Assembly: GCA_958299035.1 (NCBI GenBank)
Contig: CATQJL010000316.1
Coordinates: 11,316,347 to 11,380,346, forward strand
Source: Cylicocyclus nassatus
Taxonomy: Eukaryota > Nematoda > Chromadorea > Rhabditida > Strongylidae
Direction: 5' to 3'
Length of the DNA stretch: 64,000 nucleotides
The translations under genes were made by a program, and so were the position numbers. Positions 34,639 through 46,283 of this stretch are shown here, piece after piece (position 1 is the stretch's first letter; each line of letters starts with the position of its first letter). Below the pieces are notes generated by a model. It saw nothing but the letters and a program-made list of their open reading frames with translations, was not told the origin of the DNA and ran no database searches.

Positions 34639-35403
34639 TTAGGTTGAACCGAAAGTTCTGTCGCACCATTTTCAAAAAATCATAACTTCTTTCGGTCACG
34701 ACGATTCTGCGTAATTCAAATTTTGTCTGAAAGCGTAAAGCATGTAGTTTCCAAGAGCTCCCTGGGGAGTTTCCGACATGCTCAGGTGGCAGAGATAAAA
34801 ATGAAAGAACGAGATCATCCGAAATTCGGAATCTTTAAGCAAGAATTCTAGAAATTCAGAAACAGTGCGATAAAACCCAGAAAAGCCATTATCCTAATTT
34901 TTCTTATATTTTTCTTATATTACTAGCTGAGTCAAGTTTGTGCTGATCGAGATCTTCTTTCAGAAGTTATGAATTTTTGAAAAAAATGCCAAAAAAATCC
35001 ATTTCTTAAGAATTCTTAGGAAATTGATTTTTCGGCATTATTTTTTTATTTTATTTTATTTTATTTTCAAAAAATCATAACTTTTGAAAGAAGGGCTCGA
35101 ACAGCACAAACTTGACTCAGATAGTAATCAAATATAAGAAAAATTAGGTTAATGGCTTTTCTGAATTTTATCGCACAGTTTCCTAATTTTCAGAATTCTT
35201 GCTTAAAAATTCCGAATTTCGGATGAACTCGTTCTTTCATTTTTATCTCTGCCACCTGAGCATGTCGGAAACTCCCCAGGGAGCTTTTGGAAACTACATG
35301 CTTTACGATTTCAGACAAAATTTGAATTGCGCAAAATCGTCATGACCGAAAGAAGTTATGATTTTTTTGAAAATGGTGCGACAGAACTTTCGGTCCAACC
35401 TAA
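34639..35403. mobile_element. palindromic mariner-type MITE, TTAGGTTGAACCGAAAGTTC ends
   Basis: 765 bp, nearly full-length palindrome, TA at 34637-34638 and 35404-35405. Same terminal family as the MITE in hAT copy A. Confidence 0.88.
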
Positions 35404-35405
35404 TA

Positions 35406-36364
35406 TATCCAATGGCAGAGCCTTTAAGCGCATCAAAATGCGCTTTTTTCGCTTATTTGTTGCTATTTTGTTTGAATAAGGGTTTCCCTACTGATTTTCA
35501 CGTAGACAGGGACTTCGTAAATTTTCGCGAAGTCATGGGACTTCGTTTTCTAAAAACCTCCAAACCAACGCGTGCCGGGCCCTGCTTGGACTCCTACCGA
35601 GGGTTGTTATAAGAATTTAGAAAAATTGTGAAACTTGGCATTCTCAAAAAGCATAGGTTGCAGATTTTGAAAATGTTTCGAGAGGTTATTGAGTTTTGTG
35701 CACTGATTATATAACCAATAGAAAGAGAATGAGATGCTGCATCAAATGCTTCTAGATCTCTTACACATCTTTGTTCCACGAGATGTGGCGTACGTTTAAA
35801 AAAAGAGACATTACTTTCGGAACGACCTTATACAACGCGATGAACGTTGGTATTCACAATTACTGGTCGGCTCTACCCATAAAGCACCACATAGACGACT
35901 TTTAGCAAGGTAGAGAAAAGCTCTTACATCATTTGCACTTATTATTATTTTGCAAAAATTGCTATGGCTGGCACATACAGTACCACTCGTATTTTGTGAA
36001 AAAAAAAGACGCGAATCGAAGCAAACTGATGCGAGGTCGCGTGACTCGGACGACGGTCGCGTGAATTGCCGTTGCCTGATTTATGTAACATCACCGTTGC
36101 GCAACCATATCTCGCTTCAGATAGGACGAATTTTAACTCAAGGACACTGTTTCACTCAGCTTTCAAAGAGGATGCTCTTATGTATTGAAAGTGAGGGTGC
36201 GATAGGTATACGTTAGAAAGTTAATTCTTAACTTTTCTTAATGGTGTAATAACACATCTGACAAATTTTGGGAAAACACTTGTTATTCTGAACCAGAAAT
36301 AACTTGCATCACAGTAAAGTGCAAAATTCAATTTAGAATCAGCGGCTTCCATTAATCCAATAGA
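35406..36364. other. repeat debris inside the giant inverted repeat
   Basis: Contains the GGGACTTCGTAAATTTTCGC / CGTGCCGGGCCCTG motif pair and a GAGATGCTGCATCAAATGC block. No gene recognised. Confidence 0.4.
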
Positions 36365-36779
36365 GTTCCTGATTTATTTAGTTTTCTTTCTAAGGCAAAA
36401 ATCGCTTTAAATACCCAAAAGTCCTTCTCGAGGTTCTTACCGTAATTTTACAGCAATAAAAAGTGATTGATCTTTCGGTCTATACTGGAAATCTAAGTGC
36501 AACTGCGCCCTACAGAATGATGCCTCAAGCTCGGCGAAAGGCATGGACGAAAGAGAGTTATTAACGATCAAACAGTGTGCACATCTTTCTGGGACACCTT
36601 GTATATGTTCGAACTGCTACCAGATGCGATGATTATAATAAATTGACTCATTTGGCAACGGAGGCGAGTGCGGTAGGTCTACGATAGCCGCCCATTTTTA
36701 ACGAATCTTTCAAGTTTCTGCTTAGATAGGTTACTCAGTGCGCTGATTACATGCCGGATCCGGGTAGGCCAGCTATAAT

Positions 36780-38870
36780 ATGTGCAAAATAATGCAAGAG
36801 GTTTTATAGTGATGTTATTGCAACTAATGTCTAATGTTAACGCGCAAGTTTTTTCTTCTCTATCTTGCTAAGAGTCATCTATTAGTACTTTATGGGTAGA
36901 GTCGACCAGTAATTGTGAGTATCAACGCTCATTGCGCTGTATTATTTGTGATCCTTGTTTGATAACAAAAGCCAATCCATAGCAGCTGCTCTTTGTATAA
37001 CGCCTTTTTATAGCATATGCACTTTGTCCAGACTGCGATATTTCGAATGATCAGCAAAATCTTTCATATTAGAAAGTTAGTTAGGGGCTATCGCCTATTG
37101 AGACTTCCGAAAATGATTAGTCCCGTGCCATTCTATTTACACATGAATACCCATTGAACTTGGCTGTTTTTGGCAATGTGAAGAGAGAAATGATAATAAA
37201 TCTGCATTTTCGTTGAGAAGGTTGGAAAATGCAATGCTTAACTCTTAACTTTGAGCAAAAAAGACATCATCCCATCAAAATAACTGCGCCAAACTAAGCA
37301 GTCATAGATTTCTTTGTTTTCAGCTAAACAGTAGCCTTACAAAACTTTTTATATTAGACCAATACATCATCATATAAAAAATGCAACTGCGTCGTTTTCA
37401 GAACTTAACGGAAAACAGAGACTGAGTTTAGGTTTCAAAGGCTCGACAACTTTATGGTAAAGCGGTTACGACTTTGTGGAAACAGCGACGAGGACACAAT
37501 GTTCTTCCAAGGCATTGAACAGCACATACATCAAGAAAATTCACTAACTGTACTTCGGAGTCTTTGTACTAGCTAAATAGAAGATTTGAACCTGTAAGGA
37601 CATTTCTAAACCGAGTCAGGTCAAGAAGAGTCTTTTTTGACAAAAGACCTAATCTCCTGTCGGAATGCAAAGTTTGAATTGTAGCAAACATTTTATGCTT
37701 CAGCACTGCAGCTCTACACGAGATCTTAAATGGCTGAAGTTGCTGCCTAACCACTCAAGTTCTCGTAGAAAGCTTAAGCGAAAAAGTCTTTGCTATTGAT
37801 GTTCGTTTATGTAAACGTCAAAGTTGAACTTCGGCTCAAAATCTGTTTTATTAAAACGCACTTTGTATTAGCAAAAATGTGGCTGCCCTTTGATTACGTT
37901 TTCAAGTGAAATTACTAACGATTGTATTTGCACACTTGTTGCTAGGCCGGTCCAAAAGTTCGTTCGCATTATGTTTGAACAATTGTTTTTTTTTTCTGAA
38001 TGGCACTCGTTGCGCTCATTAAATTTTTTAGGAAGGGAAATTCAAGCACTTGTCAAAAGCATGTCGACAACTCTTTGAAAAGCACGGGTTGCAAAAAAAA
38101 TTGAAAGGAAACCACTACTTATACTTTGACAATGCTGACCAAAAACCAAAAATCGTTACTATGAAATCAAGCAGTCTATGAGTTTCAGTCTGGTAAATGA
38201 GCATAGTACTGATGAACTCTCTTGGGCAGCCATGCAAAGACAATGAAAATAAAATTTCCTGTTTGTAACGTCTCCTCGAAAATCACAAATTTCAATAGAA
38301 ATACGCAGTCAATTACCAATTCGAAAAAGGAGGTGACAAATTTCGTGTTATAAAGTGTTTAACATTCACTTAGACTTATTTTCGGATTTCGGCGAGCTTG
38401 CTCAAAATCACTGAAGCATGGGTAATTTTCCTTTTTCTGTTTTTTCTTTGCTGTGTCATTACTGAAAACCGTCAAGAATCCACCAGAAAATGCTGAGTCA
38501 CCTCCAACTACTAATTAAAGATGTCAGGCGAAACAATGAAATAGAAAGCGGTTACGGTTTTTAAGAAAGTAGAACGAACTTTTGAGCCAACCTGCACCAC
38601 TTGATCAAATATTGAGGCGCTTTCATACGGCGCCGTTAATTGCCTTTAACATCTAGAATTGTCATAATCAATTCCTTTATTAAAAAGAATAAGATAATCG
38701 AATTTTCAACTGCCTTTGTCCAGATTCGAACTAGTTATCTTTAGACCGCCTACACTGATAGCAGAAGCACCTTGATCGCTTGTATTTTTTGGCGATTTTC
38801 TCACTTTTCGTATGTAGCGTGATTTAAGCGGTTACTTACGTACGAATCCCGCTATTTATACAACAAAAAA
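36780..38870. repeat. large diverged repeat, copy 2 (paralogous to 17.2-20.4 kb)
   Basis: Collinear with copy 1; see shared ACTGCGCCAAAC...CAGTCATAGATTTC (also near 33010) and the mariner-type unit 37943-38594. A VFGNVKREM reading (near 37160) parallels FGSVKREM at 17205, hinting at a very old transposase-like coding sequence. Confidence 0.45.
37943..38594. mobile_element. mariner-type element, CCAAAAGTTCGTTCG ends, copy 2
   Basis: Left TAGGCCGGTCCAAAAGTTCG, right (reverse strand) CAGGTTGGCTCAAAAGTTCG. 652 bp, lacking the insertion present in copy 1. Confidence 0.65.
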
Positions 38871-39249
38871 CCTTCACTTCAATTTAGGTGGACGATGTGC
38901 TCATGTCTTAGCGAGCGCGATTTTCGCATGCGACGAGTGTCCTAATTCGCTCATCGTAAGCGCACTTTGCCGAAGCAAGACTTGATGTATCTCCAATGCC
39001 AATAAAACTTATGCATATCATGTATCTAATATTTCGAGAAATAAATTTGGAGAATTTTGGCTGGTCGGTGGAAATTCCATTATCGCACAGTGGATTTGCA
39101 GGTTGTGCCTTGGGTCCTGGTCATACTTCACGCGATTTGACAGTACAACTGTCCATGACTCAAGAAGCGCATACTAAGCTACATTCTTGTAAAGGAGGTA
39201 GGAACATTTCATTGATCTACCATAGTTTTACACAATATGCGTTTTTACC
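38871..39249 (+). other. possible exon-like fragments, unassigned
   Basis: One open stretch at about 38890-38947 is bracketed by an AG and a GTAAGC and reads GRCAHVLASAIFACDECPNS. Another at about 39103-39199 ends at GGAG/GTAGG. No family recognised and the two are not clearly joined in phase, so these are recorded only as possibilities. Confidence 0.2.
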
Positions 39250-40077
39250 CTGCCAGTGTTGGATTTGAAGACTTCTGGCAATTTTGAAGATTGCTTGGCG
39301 AGAAACCGCGTGAAGCAATTTCAGGGGCTTATGCCTCAAAGGAACTATCAAACAGTTTCACAAGTACGTAACGTTTTCAGTCTCGCCTTCATTTTTCTGG
39401 CAGGGGTTTTGATTTGCGGCAAGACGAGCATATCGTTCAGAAACCAATCAGGCTTTTTGCTCACCCTCTTCGAATTCTCATCATCCAAATGTGGAATTTT
39501 CAAAGGACAAGAACAAACACTTTCGGCATTTGCGCATTTTTTCTTACAAAAAACTGTTTTTGCATAGATTATTTGCCGGTTATGGAAAATGGCGCTTTCC
39601 CGTCAGACAAAAAAGATTGCTCCAAAGAAAACAAGAACTCACATGGTGTCCTCTAAACAAGACAATTTGCAGGACGAACAGGAAGTTCTGCACTGTAAAT
39701 TGCTAAACAAAAATGAAATGGTCGATCATCACGGACGCAACTCAACTGGATATCCAAACGAATCCTACTGCGAAAGTGACTCAAAAGACAGATTTAGTGA
39801 GCTTTTCTATATAATAAAATATGGCTCTCAAACTTCAAAACTATTTTGAAAGACTTGACGAAAACATCCGATGTATTCCTTTCCGACCTCACATCACCAG
39901 GTGATCATTTGTGCCACTCTTTTGCGAACGGTATGAACAGTGCTTGTTCCTACTCTGAAAAGCGATTTTAGATGCTGCTTGGACGACCTTTTTTGGAAAT
40001 TTTGAAAAAATGGAGTTGAAAAATTGACAGCAAGGTGGCAGAAAGTTGTGCGCAACGACGGAAAATACACTACCGAC
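39250..40077 (+). pseudogene. mariner transposase, decayed
   Basis: Fragments in changing plus-strand frames follow the order of a mariner transposase. IVQKPIRLFAHPL (near 39430) resembles the WVPH-L region. LFLHRLFAGYGKWRF (near 39560) resembles FLHRIVTGDEKW, with the first catalytic Asp lost. DHLCHSFANGM (near 39905) resembles the SDYHLFxSL region after the PPYSPD block. GVEKLTARWQKVVRNDGKY (40012-40070) matches the GIxxLxxRWxKVxxxxGxYF C-terminus and ends at a stop (TAA). Mariner transposases are about 345 residues, which fits the span. Several frame breaks are needed, so it is inactive. The terminal repeats were not identified. Confidence 0.7.
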
Positions 40078-40914
40078 TAAATTTTGACAAGATTCGGTCA
40101 TCTCGTTGCTTTACGAAGACGCTTACTACGAACTTATGAAACGACCTATGTCGAAACAGTCAACATGCGTAGCAACTTGCATTATTCCGATGCACACTAT
40201 GACACCAACATTCCTTTCACTTCACTTCACTCCTGCTGCAGAAATGGAATCTAGACTAGATAACGAAATAATGAGAGCAGCATGCCTTCGGGGACTTGAG
40301 TTCATTCAGGCGTGTTAGAAATTCGAAATTTTTCCAGCTAGTAATGGATTACCGATTATCTGTTGTTGCTATTGTTTTAACAAGGGAAGGATACCACCTC
40401 GCACTGGCGAACCGAAATGATACGCATATTAGTAAATGCATTTTAAAGAGCTGTTTCCAAATTCAATTTCCGTATCTGCTGAGCTCTTCTCTAAAAGAAG
40501 TTATGAGCGTTCGAATGTCCGAATTTAGCAAATTTGTGTATGTATGTGTAAATTACTTGTAGTCAATGCACTCAAAAACATGCTAATTAATCGCTCACAA
40601 GCTGGTTTTCAAAGCACTTATGCTTCAAAACCGCAATAACTTCATGTTTAACGGCGCATAGCTTCTTTCAGAGAAGCCCTTAGCAGATGCGGGAAGTAGA
40701 TTTAAAATACGCATTTCAGCAAAGATCAGTCAAGTATTGTTCTCTCTCTTCCTAGGTGTATGTATCAATCTAGCAGATTGACAAGAGAATGTCTAAATTA
40801 ATCGGGGCTTTCGAAAAGGGAGTCACAAATTTAAAATTAGCTTAAAGTGCTGATTCTAAATATGCTTTTCTAAATGGAAGCATCAATTCAAAGCAAGTCA
40901 TGAGTCGGGGAGCT
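40078..40914. other. no gene recognised
   Basis: A 70-codon plus frame at 40106-40318 directly follows the transposase remnant but has no recognised domain. AT-rich otherwise. Confidence 0.35.
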
Positions 40915-41759
40915 TAGTCCGGACGAACAGTGAGCCGATCTCTCGCATTATCGGGTTACGACCTGAATAGGAACCCTTACAAAGAACAGGCGATGGATAC
41001 ATGCCGCTCTTCTGGCCGAAGACTGACTGAGGTTATTCAAGCAAGCACATTATTATTTTGAGTTATTTACCTTGTGGTATTGTAGCACTTAGTAACCTAG
41101 TAGTTGTTATTTCCTGGAGTTCGCCGGAGTTTAAGTTCAAGGATCTCAGAAGCTTGACTTCCTTTCTTTCGTATGACAGTCATGTAATGGAGTTTATCGA
41201 TGTTACTAAAAATAAAATGGAACTATAATAGATATGGCACAGCTATAATCGCTACTTCAAGGACCATTCCTATTGTTATTTTCGTGCGTTCATTCTGAAT
41301 AAGGCAAAAATCCAAAAAAATACAGTGCACTTGCTATGGCAAGTTTGTTTTCGTTTCAATGTTGACTGCTTGATTCTCATCAAATTCAAGATCTGATCAC
41401 TGATGTGAATCACGGCACGCTAGTGTACTCAGGTAATCAAACTAATGAGCGTGCAAAACATCGCTACACTCGAAAGCTCAGTGTTGAACCCCAAATGAGA
41501 TTTTTTCAACAACTGTAATAGAGCAACATCAACTTGACTGGAATATACACAAAATTCGCGCTGATGAAGTTAGAAACGTTGCACGTAGTTATCACTTTGA
41601 TTCATAATAAGTTCACAACACTTGGTTGATGTTTAACCTGAGTGAGCAACCTGTTGACATTGAAAGCAAGTGCATTTCCAAATGACACACTCGACTCCGA
41701 AGCTTTCCAAACTTAGAATGTGTACTTTGAGAAGTAATAAACGCTGGCACCGACTGTTA

Positions 41760-42478
41760 GGGCCGCATGCATTAACATCCCCGCTAGGGAGGGGATCGCA
41801 GCTTAGATGAAAGTTTCATAACCTGGAGCTCATATCTAAATTTCACGCTGTCTACTTATCCTAGGTATTTCTACCATCCTTCACTGTGAACATGCTGGAC
41901 AAGAAGATACGCGTATTACATATTTCAGCTTTTTTTTTTGATCCCGTATGATCCCCAGCGGATGGCCGTCTTTTCTTCAAAATCATGTTTCTTTTTTTGA
42001 AGTTAACAAGGACATTTCAGAGTTGTACGGATTGTCTAATGCAACAGTGCTAAGCATGCCTTTCTGACAAGAACAAATGATGTACTGAAGCCATGGAAAT
42101 CGCGATGAAACAAAACGAATGCTGGGGGTTATCGAAAAATTCGATGTCTCAAAAATTCATGTGTTCTTATCAGCAACGTGCTTACCACTGTTGGGTTAGA
42201 AGAACACTACCACTTTGAACGTTTTCGTTAAATTCGAAGAGAGAAATATGATCTTGAAGGAAAGACGGTCGGTCTCACCGGAAGATCATACAAAAAGCTG
42301 GAAAATGCGGCTTGTACAGTTTCTTGCCCCTGTTCAACATATTCATAGTGATAGATGGTGAAAATACCTATCAATAGGCTATACAACGCGTGAAATCCAG
42401 GTTTCTGGAGCTTTAGTATATGAAGCTTTCTTTTAGATGCGATCTCCTCATTGGTAGAGATGTTAATGCATGCGGCCC
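41760..42478. mobile_element. PIF/Harbinger-like MITE, GGGCCGCATGCA family (copy 4)
   Basis: Ends GGGCCGCATGCATTAACATC and the inverse; TTA at 41757-41759 and 42479-42481. 719 bp. Confidence 0.82.
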
Positions 42479-44511
42479 TTAGAGTGAGGATTGCCAGGGA
42501 AAGTGAAGGTAATTGGAAGCAAAATTGTGAACACGCATTAGAATGCGATTATTTAAAACAAATTTCGTCCTTCTTCATTCAAAAATGGTGACGACTGGTT
42601 TATCCCAGCGTTTTTGATTTTTGCTATAACGTAGACTCGTAACCAGAGATGGGATGGGGGAAGCCGGCCCACCAAAAGTGAAGGTGGTAGTGCTGGACAC
42701 TCACCTCCCAAAAACGTCGAGCGGGGGGTGGGAGGGAGGGAGCATTAACATCTATCCTTTCTGGTCGTTGCCGCCAGTGCGCGGAAGATAAGCAAAACAA
42801 AGCAAAAGAGATCATTGAAAGCATATTTTTTGTGTATACGGCGGCATTAAATTCAAAATAAATGTGTTTAGTAAATGGTGTAATTGGAAGTAAAAGTTAG
42901 CGGGACTGTACGGATTTTATCAAGTAAATTTTGTCATAATGTACTGCGAAGAAAGTAGATCGATATAGGGAATAACCACCGAGGACCAGAATTTTGAATA
43001 ATAAAGTAACGAAAAATTACGCGAAATTTCCACTATTATAAATCTGGTGCTTGAAGATATCAGCAATTGCGACTTCATAGGTTTTGAAGAATAAATGGTG
43101 CTTTACTAGATAGTGGAAGAATCGAGTCGATTTGGAAGAGTTCGCCGAAAACCAGAATTCTAAAAAATTGCGCCGTTTTAGCTTGTTTAGTGACAGCTGA
43201 CAGTCGTGAAGGTGTATGATGTTGCGACTTCATAGTTTTTGTAGAGTAAGGTTGCCTTATCAGAATATATCTTAGCCGTACCGATCTACTGAAACAGCGC
43301 CGAGATCCAGGGTCTTAAAAAAGCAGGTAAAAAAGCGCTTTGAACTTTAACAACTCATAGCTTCATAGGTTAGATTCTTGTTATCAAGAGCTTTCAGGTG
43401 ATAAATAATAAATGAGGGTTTAGAGCCTTCTACAACTTATGTCCATGGGGGAAGGCTTTTCATCACAAATTCTCTCCTGGCGGCCTCCACCCAGTACATT
43501 GAAGTGGGCTGGGGGGGGGGGAGGGGGAATTTGTGATGAAAAGTCGAAAAGTCTCTCCCCCCCCCCCACGGGCGTAAGTCGTAGAAGGCTTTAAAGCCCC
43601 AGAAATTATTTATCACTGAAAGCTCTTGATGAGAAAAATCTAACCTATGGAGTAGCAACGTGATTCTTTGTTTTCTTTGCAGTTCTAAAGAAGCGCCTTT
43701 TTTTCAGAATTCTGGTTTTCTGCGAACATCTTCCAAATCGACTCGATTCTTCCACTATCTAGTAAAGCACCGTTTATTCTTCAAAACCTATGAAGTCGCA
43801 ATTGCTGTTATCTTCAAACACCAGATTTATAATAGTGGAAATTTCGCGTAATTTTTCATTACTTTATTATTGAAAATTCTGGTTCTCGGTGGTTATTCCC
43901 TATATCGACCTACTTTCTTCGCAGTACATTATGACAAAATTTACTTGATAAAATCCGTACAGTCCCGCTAACTTTTACTTCCAATTACACCATTTACTAA
44001 ACACATTTATTTTAAATTCAATGCCGCCGTATACACAAAAAATATGCTTTCAATGATCTCTTTTGCATTTGTTTTGCTTATTTTCCGCGCACTGGCGGCA
44101 ACGACCAGAAAGGATAGACGTTAATGCCCCCCCCCTCCCACCCCCCGCTCGACATTTTTGGGAGGTTCAGTGGAAAAATTGTCCTTGTTTATCGTTCAGT
44201 GAAAAAAATTTTTATTCCAAAAGTGAAGGTGGTCACCCTGTACCAGCTTAAAAATGAAGGTAGGGGAAGGATCGACTCCCAATCATAGTTGCGATAGGGG
44301 GAGTGATGGATCTTACCCCCTTCACTTTGAGGCCAAACTCCCGATGACTCCCTTCACCTGGGCTGAGATTGGTATTGTACTCTGAGAATATGATAAAAAT
44401 CGTTATTAAAAGGTTTTGGAGGCTAAGTACCTCAAACACCTCAAACAACAAGTACACTCATAAATTTACAAAAGAAACTATATTTATGTTCATTTATATT
44501 ATTTATTTATC

Positions 44512-45260
44512 CTCGTAGCATTCATTTGGAGAGCAGAAAGTGAGGACAAAAAAGCAGTTGGTTTTTGGGTACATAAAATCCCTCATATCTCGCGGCACAG
44601 AAGACCTAGAAAAAAGTCGACGGTCTACGTCGATTCTCCATGATCTCAGCTTTCGAATGGTTTAAAGCATGTTAGGGCTTTTTTGCTTCCCGGCTCTAAA
44701 AATCATTTGCTCCGGTAACCGATAAAAGCCAATACATTGGTGGAGCTGGGGTGGAGCAAGCTAATAGTAAATATCTCCACCCCATTTTTGAAAACTGGCT
44801 AGTTTTTTCGCCCAGCAACCTACATACCATTCGAAAGCTCAGGAAAAGCGGATTAGACCTAGACCGTCGACTTCTTTCTAGCCCCCCTCTACCGAGAGAT
44901 ACACCGCATTTTATCTGAAAACATGGTCATTTTCAACAGCAGATTTCTGCCAAATGAAGACCTAATCACTGCTGATTATCTATCTATGTTAAAGAGCAAG
45001 TCTTCATTAACAAACGTAGACTGTCGACTTTCTCGTAGCATTCATTTGGAGAGCAGAAAGTGAGGCCACAAAATCAGTTAATTTTTGAAGCACATAAAAT
45101 CCCTCATATCTCGCGGCACAGAAGACCTAGAAAAAAGACGACGGTCTACGTCGATTCTCCATAATCTCAGCTTTCGAATGGTTTAAAGCATGTTAGGGTT
45201 TTCTTGCTTCCCGGCTCTAAAAATCATTTGCTCCGGTGACCCATAAAAGCCAACACATTG
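44512..45260. repeat. direct duplication inside hAT copy B
   Basis: 44512-44739 and 45032-45260 are near-identical direct copies (CTCGTAGCATTCATTTGGAG at the start, ACATTG at the end), separated by about 290 bp. Copy A has this block once. Confidence 0.85.
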
Positions 45261-45262
45261 TA

Positions 45263-45969
45263 TAGGTCGTCCCGAAAGTTTTTGCGCACGATTTTCAAAA
45301 ATTCATAACTTCTTATTTTTCCGACCGATTTGATTGCTTTCACTTTTATGTAAAAGGGTAAGTCATGCTTTTTATAATGGCGTCTCAGCTGCTTAGTAAT
45401 GGTCATCTTTTGCATAGATAGGAGCGATAGAAGAAAATTGGCTAAAATTTGAATTTTCTGTGTAGGGCCATGAAAAATCGGAGACTTGCAACAAAAATCG
45501 GAGCAGTCTGTATTGTAGGTTCCTTCACTAGCTCTCTCTAACAGTGCAAAATTTGCGCTAATTGAGGGTCTCTATGAAAAGTTATGATTTTCGAGCAAAC
45601 AATACGAAAGGGCGAATTTGTTTATTTTGGCATTTTCCAGGGAAATCATAACTTTTCATAGAGACGCTCAATCGGCGCAAACTTTGCACTGTTGGAAAGA
45701 GCTGGTGAGAACCTACAATACTGACTGCTCCGATTTTTGTTGCAAGTCTCCGATTTTTTATGACCCTACACAGAATATTCAAATTTTGACCAATTTTCTT
45801 CTATCGCTCCTATGTATGCAAGAGATGATCACTACTAAGCAGCTGAGATGTCATTATAAAGAGCATGACTTACCCTTTCATATAAAAGTGAAAGCAGTCA
45901 AATCGGTTGGAAAAATCAGAAGTTATGAATTTTTGAAAATCGTGCGCAAAAACTTTCGAGACGACCTAA
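45263..45969. mobile_element. mariner-type MITE inside hAT copy B
   Basis: 707 bp; ends TAGGTCGTCCCGAAAGTTTT and (reverse strand) TTAGGTCGTCTCGAAAGTTT; TA on both sides. The empty site is in copy A at about 14980 (TTACAATGTATTGG). Confidence 0.85.
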
Positions 45970-46283
45970 TAAGAGCGAGGTGGAGCAAGCCAATAGTAAG
46001 TGATGTGGATTGACATCGTTATCAGCGCTAACGGGAACGTGTGCGAACGCTTCTATTTGAGTGTGCTTATCGTTGTTATATGTTCATGTTTTTTTGGTAA
46101 AAAATGCGCTTATTGACAGTTATGCCATCATTATTAGCACACACTCAAAAAACTATAGGAGTTTGGTGAATTTCCACAACTTCACACAGAAACCCGCCCA
46201 TTTCTGGAATCTATACTCTGTAAACCTAGTGCTGAAGAAGGTCACTTTCGTAAAAACGCTCTAGACTCACCAAACTGTAGAGA

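Larger units (their letters stand above)
31241..36601. mobile_element. mariner-type element (CAAGGTGTCCCAG ends) with 4.9 kb of inserted material
   Basis: Ends CAAGGTGTCCCAGAAAGATG and the inverse, TA duplication (31239-31240, 36602-36603), arms of about 230 bp ending at AAACTAAAT. Same broad family as 4095-5235. At 31469 a separate end, TTAGGTTGGCACATAAG, begins; its partner end was not found. Confidence 0.7.
31078..36755. repeat. giant nested inverted repeat
   Basis: Left sequence 31078-31468 is the inverse of 36365-36755. Each arm contains a mariner-type end CAAGGTGTCCCAGAAAGATG (31241) with its partner at 36601 and TA on both sides. The match also continues about 160 bp outside those ends (TGTAATCAGCGCACTGAGTA). 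The 4.9-kb interior holds a GATA microsatellite, another inverted repeat and a mariner-type MITE. Confidence 0.8.
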
